In this document: piece by piece, positions 1-8,553 of the stretch
Numbering within the stretch: the first letter of the stretch is position 1
How the letters are laid out: each line of letters begins with the position of its first letter
Translations under genes and position numbers: made by a program
Notes under the pieces: generated by a model
The model's database searches: none
Seen by the model: the letters and a program-made list of their open reading frames with translations, nothing else
Told to the model about the DNA's origin: nothing
Assembly: GCA_021826035.1 (NCBI GenBank)
Contig: JAKBBE010000007.1
Location: 1-64,000 of the forward strand
Source of the DNA: Pseudomonadota bacterium
GTDB taxonomy: Bacteria; Pseudomonadota; Gammaproteobacteria; Steroidobacterales; Steroidobacteraceae
Reading direction: 5' to 3'
Length of the DNA stretch: 64,000 bases

Positions 1-2
1 AG

Positions 3-1007
3 CGCCGCCCCGACGTGGCGATCGTCGTCTACGGGGAGCATCCCTACGCGGAATTTGAAGGCGATGTACACGACCTTGCGTTCAGCGGGAGCGCCGCGGA
101 GCGCGACTTGCGCCTGCTGCAGCGACTACGCGCAGCGCACATCCCGGTCGTGTCCGTGTTCCTCTCCGGGCGCCCGCTGTGGGTCAACCCGCAGCTCGAC
201 GCCTCCACGGCCTTTGTCGCGGCCTGGCTGCCCGGGTCGGAGGGCGAGGGTGTCGCCGATGTCCTCTTCCGCAAGCCCAACGGGCAGATCCGCTACGATT
301 TCCACGGCACACTTCCCTTTGCGTGGCCGCGCACGCCGCTGCAGTTCGGCCTCGACGTGCCGGGCACGCCGCTGTTTCCGTTCGGCTACGGTCTGCGTGA
401 CGCCTCGGACGGAAACCTCCCGCATCTGTCGGTTCGCAGCGTCGGTGCGCTCACCCCGTCAGTCAATGCGCGTCGGTTCTTCTCCGCCGGGCACAGCGGT
501 GCCGGTTGGCACTGGGCCGTGGTGCGCACTGGGGCGAAACAGCGTATCCCGCACGGCATCGGTGGGGCCGCCGGGACGGTCACCCTGAGCGCGTTGGACT
601 GGCGGCGGCAGGAAGATGCGCGCCGGTTGAGTTGGGCCGGGGGTGGCGCCGCCACCGTGGCCCTGGTCGGTGCGACGCCCATCAATCTTACGCGTCAGGC
701 CAATGGGCAGATGGTGCTCGGTCTGCACTACCGCCTTGACCGGCGTCCGTCCTCGGGCGTGATGCTGAGCATGGCGTGCGGTGCGCACTGCTCCGGTGCG
801 GTGCCGCTCACGGCGCTCTTGCGGCACGCACCGGTGCGGCGATGGCAGTCGCTGCGTATTCCGCTCGCCTGCTTTGCGCGCGCAGGGGCAAATATGAGTC
901 GCATCGACACGCCATTCGCGATCCGTACGGCCGGCCGTCTCACGCTGGTCGTGGCCGATATCCGCGTGCAATCCGACATCTCCGGGGCGCTCGCCTGTCC
1001 GCACTGA
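3..1007 (+). CDS. GH3 beta-glucosidase, C-terminal part (5' end outside window)
   Basis: The reading frame is open from the window edge (first full codon at base 3), so the N-terminal catalytic TIM barrel lies outside. What remains is the end of the GH3 alpha/beta sandwich domain: VVYGEHPYAEFEGD, then VVSVFLSGRPLWVNP and AAWLPGSEGEGVADVLF, and the closing FPFGYGL motif. About 190 further residues resemble the galactose-binding-like tail of ExoP-type periplasmic exo-beta-glucosidases. Such enzymes release glucose from beta-glucans or cello-oligosaccharides. The neighbours (AGE epimerase, LacI regulator) fit an oligosaccharide-utilisation locus. The GTG at 15 is an internal codon rather than a start. 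Confidence 0.88.
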   Translation, partial: RRPDVAIVVYGEHPYAEFEGDVHDLAFSGSAAERDLRLLQRLRAAHIPVVSVFLSGRPLWVNPQLDASTAFVAAWLPGSEGEGVADVLFRKPNGQIRYDFHGTLPFAWPRTPLQFGLDVPGTPLFPFGYGLRDASDGNLPHLSVRSVGALTPSVNARRFFSAGHSGAGWHWAVVRTGAKQRIPHGIGGAAGTVTLSALDWRRQEDARRLSWAGGGAATVALVGATPINLTRQANGQMVLGLHYRLDRRPSSGVMLSMACGAHCSGAVPLTALLRHAPVRRWQSLRIPLACFARAGANMSRIDTPFAIRTAGRLTLVVADIRVQSDISGALACPH

Positions 1008-1074
1008 GGCGCACCGCACTTCTGCCGGTTTCCGCTGCCGGTGCCGCGATGACAGACCACACATCCCCCCCGAT

Positions 1075-2394
1075 GTGACTGTCATCGCGGCGGCCGGCAC
1101 TTGCGCCCGGCGCGCCGTTGAAGCGTCGGGTGCGGCTCGCTATGCTGGTGAACCGGACGGTGGAACACGCCGGGGAGTTGACTGCATTGTCCATCGCCTC
1201 CTGCCCTCTGCGCCCGCCGCCCGCTGCGGCAGCATCCGCGAGCCTCCGTCGGTGACCTCGGCCGCCCGCGCCGAAGTCGAGCGCACTTACCCCGTGCTGC
1301 GCCGCTGGCTGGTGCAGGACGCGTATCCGCGCTGGATGGCCTCGGGATGGGATCACACCAGCGGCGGATTCTACGAGCGGCTCGGCGTGCACGGACCGGT
1401 CGCGGCAGACGCCCGTCGCGCGCGCGTACAGTTCCGGCAGATTTTCGCTTTCGCGCGCGCCGCTGCGTTCGGGTGGCACGAGCACGTCCGCGAGCGGGTC
1501 ATTGACGGGCTGGCGCATGTGTATGCGCGCTATCGGCGCGCCGACGGGCTGATGCGCACGCTGCTTGGCCCCGACGGTGCGGTGCGGGAGGAGCGCGCGC
1601 TGCTGTACGACCAGGCGTTTGCGTTGCTCGCACTCGCCGAGGCGCATCGACTGCTCGGCCCGGCGGCGGGGTGCGCTCAGCGGGCGGCCGAGCTGCTTGC
1701 GGCGCTGATGGGCCGGCTCGGCGGCGAGTACGGTTTGCGCACCGATACGGAGTCCGACGCGCATGCGCCCTGCCTCGCCAACCCACACATGCATTTGCTC
1801 GAAGCGATGCTCGCCTGGCGCGCACTCGACCCCTCGCCGCAGTGGAGCGCGCTGGCCGAGCGCATCGTGGCCCTGGCGCTGGGGTGCTGGATCGATCCGG
1901 CGAGCGGGGCACTGCGTGAGGCCTTTGCGCAGGGGGCGGGCGGAACGCTGGTACGCACCGGTGAGATCGAGCCGGGACATCTGTTCGAATGGGCCGGCCT
2001 GCTGCTGCGCTTCGATGGGGCTCGTGCGCCGGTGCGCGCCGCCGCACAGCGTTTGGCGCAGATCGCCGAGCAGCACGGCGTGCGCGACGGCTACGCCGTG
2101 AACGCGCTCAACGCGGATCTCTCGGTGCGCGACCCTAATGCCCGATTGTGGCCGCAGACCGAGCGGATCAAGACGTTGGCGCGGCTGGCGAGTCTGGAGG
2201 AGCACGAGGACCGCTGGGCGTCTTTGCCCGAGGCGATCGGTGCGCTGCGCGCGTATTTCCTGCCGGTGCCGGGGTTGTGGCTCGATCGGCGCTCGCCGGA
2301 CGGGGAGTTCCTCGAGGAGCCCTCACCGGCCAGCAGTTTCTATCACATCATCGAGGCGGTGAGCACGCTCGAGGAAGTGCTCCGCGCGCGCTGA
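1075..2394 (+). CDS. AGE-family epimerase/isomerase (N-acylglucosamine 2-epimerase-like)
   Basis: The protein has the (alpha/alpha)6-barrel signature of the AGE superfamily: YPRWMASGWDHTSGGFYERL near the start, VYARYRRADGLMRTLLGPDG, LYDQAFALLALAEAH, an NPHMHLLEAMLAW helix, and a C-terminal SFYHIIEAVSTLEEVL. Family members interconvert sugars such as mannose and fructose/glucose, cellobiose, or N-acylhexosamines; the exact substrate cannot be read here. The first ~60 residues from GTG 1075 look non-homologous, so the real start may be the GTG at 1252. It follows the GH3 gene by 67 bases, faces the LacI gene convergently, and probably handles a sugar released by the glucosidase. Confidence 0.82.
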   Translation: MTVIAAAGTCARRAVEASGAARYAGEPDGGTRRGVDCIVHRLLPSAPAARCGSIREPPSVTSAARAEVERTYPVLRRWLVQDAYPRWMASGWDHTSGGFYERLGVHGPVAADARRARVQFRQIFAFARAAAFGWHEHVRERVIDGLAHVYARYRRADGLMRTLLGPDGAVREERALLYDQAFALLALAEAHRLLGPAAGCAQRAAELLAALMGRLGGEYGLRTDTESDAHAPCLANPHMHLLEAMLAWRALDPSPQWSALAERIVALALGCWIDPASGALREAFAQGAGGTLVRTGEIEPGHLFEWAGLLLRFDGARAPVRAAAQRLAQIAEQHGVRDGYAVNALNADLSVRDPNARLWPQTERIKTLARLASLEEHEDRWASLPEAIGALRAYFLPVPGLWLDRRSPDGEFLEEPSPASSFYHIIEAVSTLEEVLRAR

Positions 2395-2406
2395 GGCGGC
2401 GTGGCT

Positions 2407-3462
2407 TCAGGCCGCACCGACCGGCGCCGCGGCGATCGAGCCGCGCAGGATCACTTCCAGGTCGAGGTGCGGCCGCGGCATCGGTTGCGGCCAGCCCCGT
2501 CGGTGCGGCTTGTGTTGGATGATGAGGTCGGCGGCGGCCCGGCCCATCGAGCGCACCGGCTGGCGCACGGTGGAGAGCTGCGGCCAAATCATCGTCGCCA
2601 CCGGCGCATCGTCGAACCCCACGATCGACAACTGCTGCGGCAGCGCGATCTCCATCTGGCGCGCCACACACACGGCGGCGGCACCCATGTCATCGTTGCT
2701 GGCGAAGATGGCCGTCGGCCGCTCGGGGCTCGAGAGGATGCGGCGGGCGCACTCGAGTCCCTCGGCGAACTCGAAGTTGCCCGTCTGCACGAGCTTCGGG
2801 TCGATGGCCAGTCCGTGCGCGTGCATTGCATCGGCGAAGCCGAGATATCGCTGCTCGGTGGCGCGGTGGCCGGCCCGACCGAGCATGAAACCGATCCGCC
2901 GGTGTCCGCGCTCGATCAGCTCATCGGTGAGCTGGCGCGCTGCGGCCCGATCATCGGTATCGACCGACGGTGCGTCGTCCTGGCGGTGCATCGGCGCGAT
3001 GTGCACCGCCGGGATGCCCGCCTCGGCGAGTGTCGCGCGCACTTCGGGCAGATCACTCAGTGGCGGCAGCAGGATCACCCCTTCGAGGCGCAGCTGGCGG
3101 ATCAGCGTGCTCACCGCGCGCGTCAGGTCCGGGTCGGCGGCAACGAGCGGCTCGACCATCAGGTGCAGATTCGACTCGCGGCAGCGCTGCACGGCGCCGG
3201 TCTGAAATTCGCTCAGGTAATCGCCCGGGTTGTCGTAGAACAGCCCGATCAGGAACGAACGCGCGCCGGCCAGGCCGCGCGCGGCCAGGTTGGGTTGATA
3301 GTCGAGCTTCTCGATTGCGGCCATCACCCGCGCGCGGGTTTCGGTACGCACGCCACGCTCGTTGTTGATGACGCGCGACACTGTCTTGGCCGAGACGCCG
3401 GCCTGCTCCGCGACGATCTCGATCGTCGCCGCTTCGCGTGTGGGGACGGGAGGTCGACGCAT
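2407..3462 (-). CDS. LacI-family transcriptional regulator
   Basis: This is a 351-residue repressor of normal family length. The N-terminal helix-turn-helix contains IVAEQAGVSAKTVSRVINN and a hinge helix (YQPNLAARGLAG). It is followed by a periplasmic-binding-protein-like sugar sensor domain ending near SMGRAAADLIIQHK and a final LEVILRGSI strand. It lies convergent to the AGE epimerase and close to the GH3 gene, so it probably controls that sugar locus. A LacI-type operator just upstream of its start points to autoregulation. The effector sugar is unknown. Confidence 0.9.
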   Translation of the reverse strand: MRRPPVPTREAATIEIVAEQAGVSAKTVSRVINNERGVRTETRARVMAAIEKLDYQPNLAARGLAGARSFLIGLFYDNPGDYLSEFQTGAVQRCRESNLHLMVEPLVAADPDLTRAVSTLIRQLRLEGVILLPPLSDLPEVRATLAEAGIPAVHIAPMHRQDDAPSVDTDDRAAARQLTDELIERGHRRIGFMLGRAGHRATEQRYLGFADAMHAHGLAIDPKLVQTGNFEFAEGLECARRILSSPERPTAIFASNDDMGAAAVCVARQMEIALPQQLSIVGFDDAPVATMIWPQLSTVRQPVRSMGRAAADLIIQHKPHRRGWPQPMPRPHLDLEVILRGSIAAAPVGAA

Positions 3463-3481
3463 CGCGCTACAATAAATGAAT

Positions 3482-3495
3482 TGTCAACGCTGTCA
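3482..3495. promoter_or_regulatory. Candidate LacI-family operator
   Basis: TGTCAACGCTGTCA is an imperfect palindrome with TG...CA ends and the central CG step typical of LacI/GalR operators. It lies 20 bases upstream of the repressor's ATG on its own promoter side, where binding would block transcription. Autoregulation is inferred. Confidence 0.55.
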
Positions 3496-3555
3496 ATCGG
3501 TGCGGCGAGGAGACTGCACGTGACGCGGCAGGGGCAGCCGGCCTCCGGCCGGGGC

Positions 3556-4950
3556 TCACACGACTTTTGAATAGCGCGGCGGCGCGGCGGCCTGCTCGGC
3601 CGCACGCAGATAGCGATCGAAACACATCGCGAGCAGGCGCAGCAGCAGTTGGCCGCGCTCGGTGGCCTCGATCGCCTGCGGGCCGATCTCGATCAGCCCG
3701 TCCGCCTCGAGCGCGCGCAGCTGCGCCTGCGCATCGGCGAAATAGCGGTTGAATTCGATGCCGTGACGCGCCTGCAGCGCTGCGATGTCGATGCGGCCCT
3801 GGCACATCACGCCCTGGATCACCTCGGCACGCAGCAGATCATCGGCCTCGAGCGCGAGTCCGCGCCACACCGGCAGGACGCCGGCATCGACGGCCGCCTC
3901 CCACCCCGGCAGGTCGCGGTGGTTCTGGCTGAAACTCGCGCCGATGTGACTGATCGCGCTGACGCCGAGTCCGAGCAGGTCACAGTGCGCGTGGGTGGTA
4001 TAGCCCATGAAATTGCGCTGCAGGCCGCCCGCGGTGCGCGCGGTGCTCAGATCGTCCTGCGGCAGCGCGAAGTGATCCATGCCGATGTACTGATAGCCGG
4101 CAGCCGTCAGCTGCTCGATGGCCAGGCGCAGCAGTGCGATGCGCGTCGGCGGGTGCGGCAGGAATGTCGTGTCGAGGTGGCGCTGCGGTTTGAACAGCTC
4201 GGGCAGGTGGGCATATCCGTAGACCGCGAGCCGGTCCGGGCGCGCCGCGATCACGGTGTCGAGCGTGCGCGCGAACCCTTCGATCGTCTGCAGTGGCAGG
4301 CCGTAGATCAGGTCGACGTTGAGCGAGCGGAAGCCGTGCTCGCGACAGGCGTCGATCACCGCCAATGTCTGCTCCACGCTCTGCATCCGATTGACCGCGC
4401 GCTGCACCTGGGGATCGAAATCCTGCACCCCGAGGCTGGCGCGATTGAACCCCAGAGCGGCGAGTGCGGCGATGTCCGCGGGGCTCACGGTGCGCGGATC
4501 GAGTTCAATGGAGAAGTCCCGTTCGGGGCGCGCACTGAGCTGAAACTGCCCGGCCAGCGCCTCGAGGAGTCGTCCGATCTGCTCGGGCCGGAAGAAATTC
4601 GGCGTGCCCCCGCCGAGGTGCACCTGCAGCACCTCACGCTGTCGCGCGAACAGCGGGGCGATGAGTGCGACTTCGCCGAGCAGGCGGTCCAGATACCGCT
4701 CGGCGCGCCCCGCATCGCGCGTGATGACGCGGTTGCAGCCGCAGTAGAAGCAAGGGCTCGCGCAAAATGGCATGTGCGCGTAGATCGACAGCGCGTGCGC
4801 ACTGGCGTTGCTGGCGCGGATCGAGGCGCGCAATTCGGCGGCGCCGAACTGCGGCGTGAACTGAGGCGCGGTCGGGTAGGAGGTGTAACGAGGTCCCGGG
4901 CGGTCGTAGCGGCGCAGCAGATCGGGATCGAAGTCGAGCGGGCGCGTCAT
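3556..4950 (-). CDS. hemN: Oxygen-independent coproporphyrinogen III dehydrogenase
   Basis: The 464-residue radical-SAM enzyme decarboxylates coproporphyrinogen III to protoporphyrinogen IX in anaerobic haem synthesis, in the cytoplasm. The cluster motif Cys63-x3-Cys67-x2-Cys70-x-Cys72 (CASPCFYCGC) is intact. The family motifs RYDRPGPRYTSYPTAPQF, VHLGGGTPNFF, NVDLIYGLPLQT and YTTHAHCDLLGLGVSAISHI follow in order. The ATG at 4950 is chosen because the standard HemN N-terminus begins there; the frame continues upstream without homology. The gene is divergent from the rhomboid gene, with about 195 bases between them. Confidence 0.95.
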   Translation of the reverse strand: MTRPLDFDPDLLRRYDRPGPRYTSYPTAPQFTPQFGAAELRASIRASNASAHALSIYAHMPFCASPCFYCGCNRVITRDAGRAERYLDRLLGEVALIAPLFARQREVLQVHLGGGTPNFFRPEQIGRLLEALAGQFQLSARPERDFSIELDPRTVSPADIAALAALGFNRASLGVQDFDPQVQRAVNRMQSVEQTLAVIDACREHGFRSLNVDLIYGLPLQTIEGFARTLDTVIAARPDRLAVYGYAHLPELFKPQRHLDTTFLPHPPTRIALLRLAIEQLTAAGYQYIGMDHFALPQDDLSTARTAGGLQRNFMGYTTHAHCDLLGLGVSAISHIGASFSQNHRDLPGWEAAVDAGVLPVWRGLALEADDLLRAEVIQGVMCQGRIDIAALQARHGIEFNRYFADAQAQLRALEADGLIEIGPQAIEATERGQLLLRLLAMCFDRYLRAAEQAAAPPRYSKVV

Positions 4951-5145
4951 GTCATGGGTCCGGCGGCCGCACGCGTCGGCCCTTGGGAAGCATGGCTCAT
5001 GCCGATACCGCTGGCCATACGTAGAAGTGCTTCCCGCAGGTCCACTCCAGGGCACGTAGCGGTGCGAGGGCGGTGCCCGCGCCGGTGGGGGGCGGCGGCG
5101 GGCCGCCCTGGCGCCCGGCCGCCGGGGCTGTGCGATGATGGGCGC

Positions 5146-6078
5146 ATGGACGAGCTCAGCGCCCACTCTTCGGCGCTCGCGGCGGCGGAGGTCGGGAGCG
5201 AGCCGGAGGTCGAGGTCTACCGCGCCCGGCGACGACGGGACTGCGAAGAGCGGGCGTTCGTGCTCGCGGCGGTCGGGATCGCGGGCGAGGTCGTGGCATT
5301 TTCGCGCGGGTGCGTGCTCTACGTCGCGGCGCGCGACGTGGAGCGGGCCACGGCCCAGCTGAATCTCTACGAGCAGGAGAACTTCCCGCGCCGTCCCCTG
5401 TCCCGGTCGCCCCCGCGGCGGCTGTTCCGCCATGCGTGGGTCGGCTGCGTGGGCTATGCGCTGTGGCTGCTCGGGGTGGCCTATGTGCTCTCGAACGGGC
5501 TGGTGCGGCTCGATGCATTCAATCGGGGCGAGCTGTACGGCGCACCGGTGCGCGCGGGGCAGTGGTGGCGCGCCTGGACCTGCCTGACGCTGCACATGAG
5601 CGGACCGCACCTGGCCGGTAATCTGCTCGCGGGCCTCTGGTTCGGCTATCTCGCCGGCCAGCAGCTCGGTGTCGGGACGGCCTGGTTCCTGATCGTCGTC
5701 GGCGGCGGGCTGGCCAACCTCGTGGAGGGGCTGGTGGGACCGCCCTGGTACCGCTCCGTGGGGGCGTCGACCGCCGTGTTCACGGCGCTCGGCATGATGG
5801 CCGCACACACCTGGTGGACGGAGCGCGGTGCGCACCCGAGCTGGATGCGCCGCTGGGTACCGCTGGGGGCCGGTGTGGTGCTGCTCGGCTGGCTCGGCAC
5901 GGCCGGCAAGCACACCGACGTCATGGCGCACCTGCTGGGGTTCTCGTTCGGGGTCCTGCTCGGCTGGGTGGCCGCCTGGCCATCGATCGATCGGCGGTTG
6001 GAGCGCGTGCCGCAATGGCTGCCGGGGGTCGCGGCCCTGCTGATCATGGCGACTGCCTGGGCGTTCGCCCTGGCATGA
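5146..6078 (+). CDS. Rhomboid-family intramembrane serine protease
   Basis: The 310-residue protein has a soluble N-terminus (~95 residues) and then about six or seven membrane segments. Rhomboid landmarks are visible: HMSGPHLAGN (His150, His155, Asn159) in the second helix, the nucleophile in SVGASTAVF (Ser208), and a catalytic His near 262 in DVMAHLLGFSFG. The usual GxSG is GAST here, a mild deviation. Rhomboids cut transmembrane helices of other proteins within the inner membrane. The ATG at 5146 gives the natural start; the long open frame further upstream is only the antisense of hemN. The substrate is unknown. Confidence 0.88.
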   Translation: MDELSAHSSALAAAEVGSEPEVEVYRARRRRDCEERAFVLAAVGIAGEVVAFSRGCVLYVAARDVERATAQLNLYEQENFPRRPLSRSPPRRLFRHAWVGCVGYALWLLGVAYVLSNGLVRLDAFNRGELYGAPVRAGQWWRAWTCLTLHMSGPHLAGNLLAGLWFGYLAGQQLGVGTAWFLIVVGGGLANLVEGLVGPPWYRSVGASTAVFTALGMMAAHTWWTERGAHPSWMRRWVPLGAGVVLLGWLGTAGKHTDVMAHLLGFSFGVLLGWVAAWPSIDRRLERVPQWLPGVAALLIMATAWAFALA

Positions 6079-6177
6079 GCGCCAGTGACACGCGCCGCGC
6101 CCCAGGGTCATGTGCATGATAGTGATGACACAGTACGAAGAGGGACGCCCCTCGCCACGCCGCCCAGCGCTCCGGGC

Positions 6178-6567
6178 TCACCCCTTCAGGCATTCCCGGA
6201 ACGGAGGGAGTCCCCGAAGATCCTGGTCGCCGGTCACGATCAGATCGGCCTCGCCATCGAGCGCCCCTTCGAGAAACGTGTCGTCCTTCGGGTCGCGGCA
6301 AGCCTTGACCGGAGCGGTGACGATGACCGGCTCGGTCATCCGATTGAGGACCCGGATGACCTCTTGCCGATCTTCCCGACTGACGTAGCGGTCGAATTTG
6401 GGGCACGACAGTACGTCCGCGAGTTCCTCGCGCGTCGCGTCCGAGACCAATCATGGTGCTTCAGTCACCGCCTTGCGCACGGCTGTGGCCCGCCCCGAAC
6501 CCGGGAGCAGGAGCCGGCTGACCAGGCCGTGGGTGTCAGCGACGATCCGCTGGGGCTCGAGCGGCAT
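6178..6567 (-). pseudogene. PIN-domain toxin interrupted by an in-frame TGA
   Basis: Reading from ATG 6567, the frame encodes MPLEPQRIVADTHGLVSRLL through KAVTEAP, meets TGA at 6451-6453, then resumes in the same frame with LVSDATREELADVL to the end at 6178. The two halves together (38 + 90 residues) form a complete PIN-family toxin (RNase fold): the first acidic residue in VADTH, the Glu of TREEL, DPKDDTFLEGAL and LIVTGDQDL. The start overlaps the antitoxin's 3' end by 32 bases, as in genuine toxin-antitoxin operons. The TGA most simply replaces a sense codon, so the toxin is probably inactive. A downstream TTG at 6450 could give only a C-terminal fragment. Confidence 0.75.
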
Positions 6568-6814
6568 CGTCGTCGGTGAGCAGCGCGGCGAGCTTCTTCT
6601 CCGTCAGGCCCCGCGCCACGGCTTTACGGCCCACCCGGTCGCAGAATTCCTGAACCTCCGTGACATTGAGCCCGCGATTCCGCTCGTCCTCGGCGGTCCA
6701 GAGGAGCCCCGCGACAGCGCGTTCCTGCCGTCGAATGACGACGGGCTCGCACTGAGCCGCGTCGATCAGTGCGGCAAGCCGCGGCTTCGCGTCGGTGGCG
6801 GATAGGTGGCGCAT
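6536..6814 (-). CDS. Phd/YefM-type antitoxin
   Basis: This small protein (92 residues) starts MRHLSATDAKPRLAALIDAA and continues PVVIRRQERAVAGLL, the N-terminal DNA-binding fold of Phd/YefM antitoxins, followed by a charged C-terminal toxin-binding tail. The ATG at 6814 is preceded by a strong GAGGAGG ribosome-binding site; the open frame upstream (to 6886) lacks one. It overlaps the PIN toxin reading frame downstream. It would neutralise the toxin and repress the pair. With the toxin interrupted, it may be a relic or an anti-addiction module. Confidence 0.8.
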   Translation of the reverse strand: MRHLSATDAKPRLAALIDAAQCEPVVIRRQERAVAGLLWTAEDERNRGLNVTEVQEFCDRVGRKAVARGLTEKKLAALLTDDDAARAPADRR

Positions 6815-7052
6815 GGCGACCTCCTCGCCATTCGGTCTAGGCAAAATGGACCCAACAGACAAATGAGTCCCGGAGCCCATGCTCACGTCCAGACTGCCCA
6901 GCGCTCAGGCGGAGGGGCCCCACGCAGAACCGCGCCCTCGCTCAACGGCCCGTCAGGGCCAAGACCGTTCGAGCGCTGTCAGGAACCGCGCGATGAACGG
7001 TCAGGGCGGGACTCTGACGTACAGCATTCACAGGCTCAGAGGTGTCCCGGCC

Positions 7053-7793
7053 TCAGTCGCTGGTCGGCAGCAGCGTCTGCGGCGGCCCGTGTGTCGTGCG
7101 CCGATAACGGCGCACTAGGCTCACGTCGACCCCCTGGCCGGACAGGTGCAGCGTCATGACCAGCTCGCCCCCCGGGGCGATCGCGAACTGCTCGCTCAGT
7201 TTCGGTCCGAGCAGGGGCTGCAGCTCGATGATGAAGGCGTGCCCGCGCCAGCCGCAGCTCTGGTTCGCCGTGTCGTGCGGCCCAAAGGCGATCACGGTCG
7301 GGATGCCGAGGCTACACTGCTGCACGCCGGCCGCGCTGGTCAGGGAGAACTCGCCTGGTGAGAGCGCGAGGCCGAGGATGCTGCCGACCGGGACGTGCCC
7401 GATGAGCTCTCGGACCCAGGCTGCACCGAACATCGGGGCACTCACTTCGACGCCGGGTTCCCGGACGGTGCGCTCGCCGCTGCGCAGCGGCGCGGACGAT
7501 CCGTCCTGTTCGTGCGCCCGTCCTGGGTGCGGCGGGGGCGGCGTCTGCGCGCGCCCTTGGGCGCGCTTCATCGCCCGCAGCGCTTTGAGCATCCGCGTGT
7601 GCAGTTGCGCCTGCAGGAGCGTTACCGCTGCATCGATCGGTTCGCTGTGCGCGGCGTCGAGCCGCCAGTTGCCGCTCAGGTGCGGGGCGTGAGTCGGAGC
7701 GACGAGCCGCAGCGGCGCCGCCGAGCAGCCCGACAGGGCCGCGGCGAGCGCGGCCGCGCACAGCCGAAGCGCGCGGGACGGAGGGGTCGGCAT
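7053..7793 (-). CDS. Predicted lipoprotein of unknown function
   Basis: The 246-residue protein from ATG 7793 begins with a lipoprotein signal peptide (LCAAALAAALSGC; Cys about residue 23). The mature part contains LSGNWRLDAAHSEPIDAAV and later GGELVMTLHLSGQGVDVSLVRRYRR, a pattern seen in exported proteins that carry a solute-loss or 'residue weight' style beta-domain, though no family is recognised with confidence. The middle is rich in Pro, Arg and His. It probably sits in the envelope. It lies downstream of eda in the same orientation, 46 bases away. Confidence 0.7.
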   Translation of the reverse strand: MPTPPSRALRLCAAALAAALSGCSAAPLRLVAPTHAPHLSGNWRLDAAHSEPIDAAVTLLQAQLHTRMLKALRAMKRAQGRAQTPPPPHPGRAHEQDGSSAPLRSGERTVREPGVEVSAPMFGAAWVRELIGHVPVGSILGLALSPGEFSLTSAAGVQQCSLGIPTVIAFGPHDTANQSCGWRGHAFIIELQPLLGPKLSEQFAIAPGGELVMTLHLSGQGVDVSLVRRYRRTTHGPPQTLLPTSD

Positions 7794-7839
7794 GGTGAAA
7801 TGGCCCGTGGTACTGGCCATTGGACTGCGTCTCAGGGAC

Positions 7840-8475
7840 TCAAGTTCTGCTGGCGGCCGCCTTGGCGGCCAGCGCCTCGATCCGCGCCCAGTCGCGCCCG
7901 GCGAGGGCATCGACCGGGGAGAGCCACGATCCGCCGGCGCACAACACGTTGCTGAGCTGCAGGAAGGAGCCGACCGTCTCCTGCGTGATGCCACCGGTGG
8001 GGCAGAAGCGCGCCTGAGGAAACGGTCCCGCGAAGGACTTGAGCATGGCGGTGCCGCCGGCCGGCACGGCCGGGAAGAATTTGAAACAGTGGTAGCCGTG
8101 GGCGAGTCCGAGCATCAGCTCCGAGGCGCTCGCCACCGCGGGCAGATACGGGATCGGGGCGTGCGTGCCCGCCTCGAGCAGCGCCGGTGTCGCTCCGGGG
8201 GAGATCGCGAACGTGGCGCCCGCGTTGGCGGCGGCGCGCAGGTCCTCGACCGACAGGACGGTGCCGGCGCCGACGGCGATGTCCGGCACGGCGTGCGCGA
8301 TCGCCTCGATGGCCGCGAGCGCCGCGGGCGTGCGCAGCGTCACTTCGATGACGCGCAGACCGCCGCGCACCAGGGCGCGCGCCAGATCCGGGGCGATGGC
8401 CGGTTCATCGATCACCACGACGGGCATGACCGGGGAGAGCTTCAGAATCCGTTCGATGTCGGCAATGGAGGGCAT
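7840..8475 (-). CDS. eda: KDPG/KHG aldolase
   Basis: The 211-residue class I aldolase cleaves 2-keto-3-deoxy-6-phosphogluconate to pyruvate and glyceraldehyde-3-phosphate (Entner-Doudoroff pathway). The catalytic Glu44 lies in VIEVTLRTP, the Schiff-base Lys132 in HCFKFFPA, and phosphate-binding residues in CPTGGI and VGAGTV. The ATG at 8475 (MPSIADIERIL) gives the usual length; the open extension upstream to 8520 has no homology. No edd or other pathway gene is adjacent, so regulation cannot be judged. Confidence 0.93.
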   Translation of the reverse strand: MPSIADIERILKLSPVMPVVVIDEPAIAPDLARALVRGGLRVIEVTLRTPAALAAIEAIAHAVPDIAVGAGTVLSVEDLRAAANAGATFAISPGATPALLEAGTHAPIPYLPAVASASELMLGLAHGYHCFKFFPAVPAGGTAMLKSFAGPFPQARFCPTGGITQETVGSFLQLSNVLCAGGSWLSPVDALAGRDWARIEALAAKAAASRT

Positions 8476-8553
8476 GGCTTCGGCTCGGTGAGTGGACGTC
8501 GAGACGGTATCCTGCAGCAATCGTACCGAATGCGATAGGGCGCGCCCGGCAGA

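Noticed and set aside
940..2205. Minus-strand open frame opposite the AGE epimerase
   Set aside because: Arg/Gln-rich low-complexity antisense translation without homology.
3649..5145. Long plus-strand open frame running opposite hemN into the rhomboid gene
   Set aside because: It is the antisense of hemN in high-GC DNA; only the part from ATG 5146 has homology and membrane segments.
6451..6453. TGA in the PIN toxin as a selenocysteine codon
   Set aside because: No SECIS-like hairpin was seen and the position is not a catalytic residue; a nonsense mutation is simpler.
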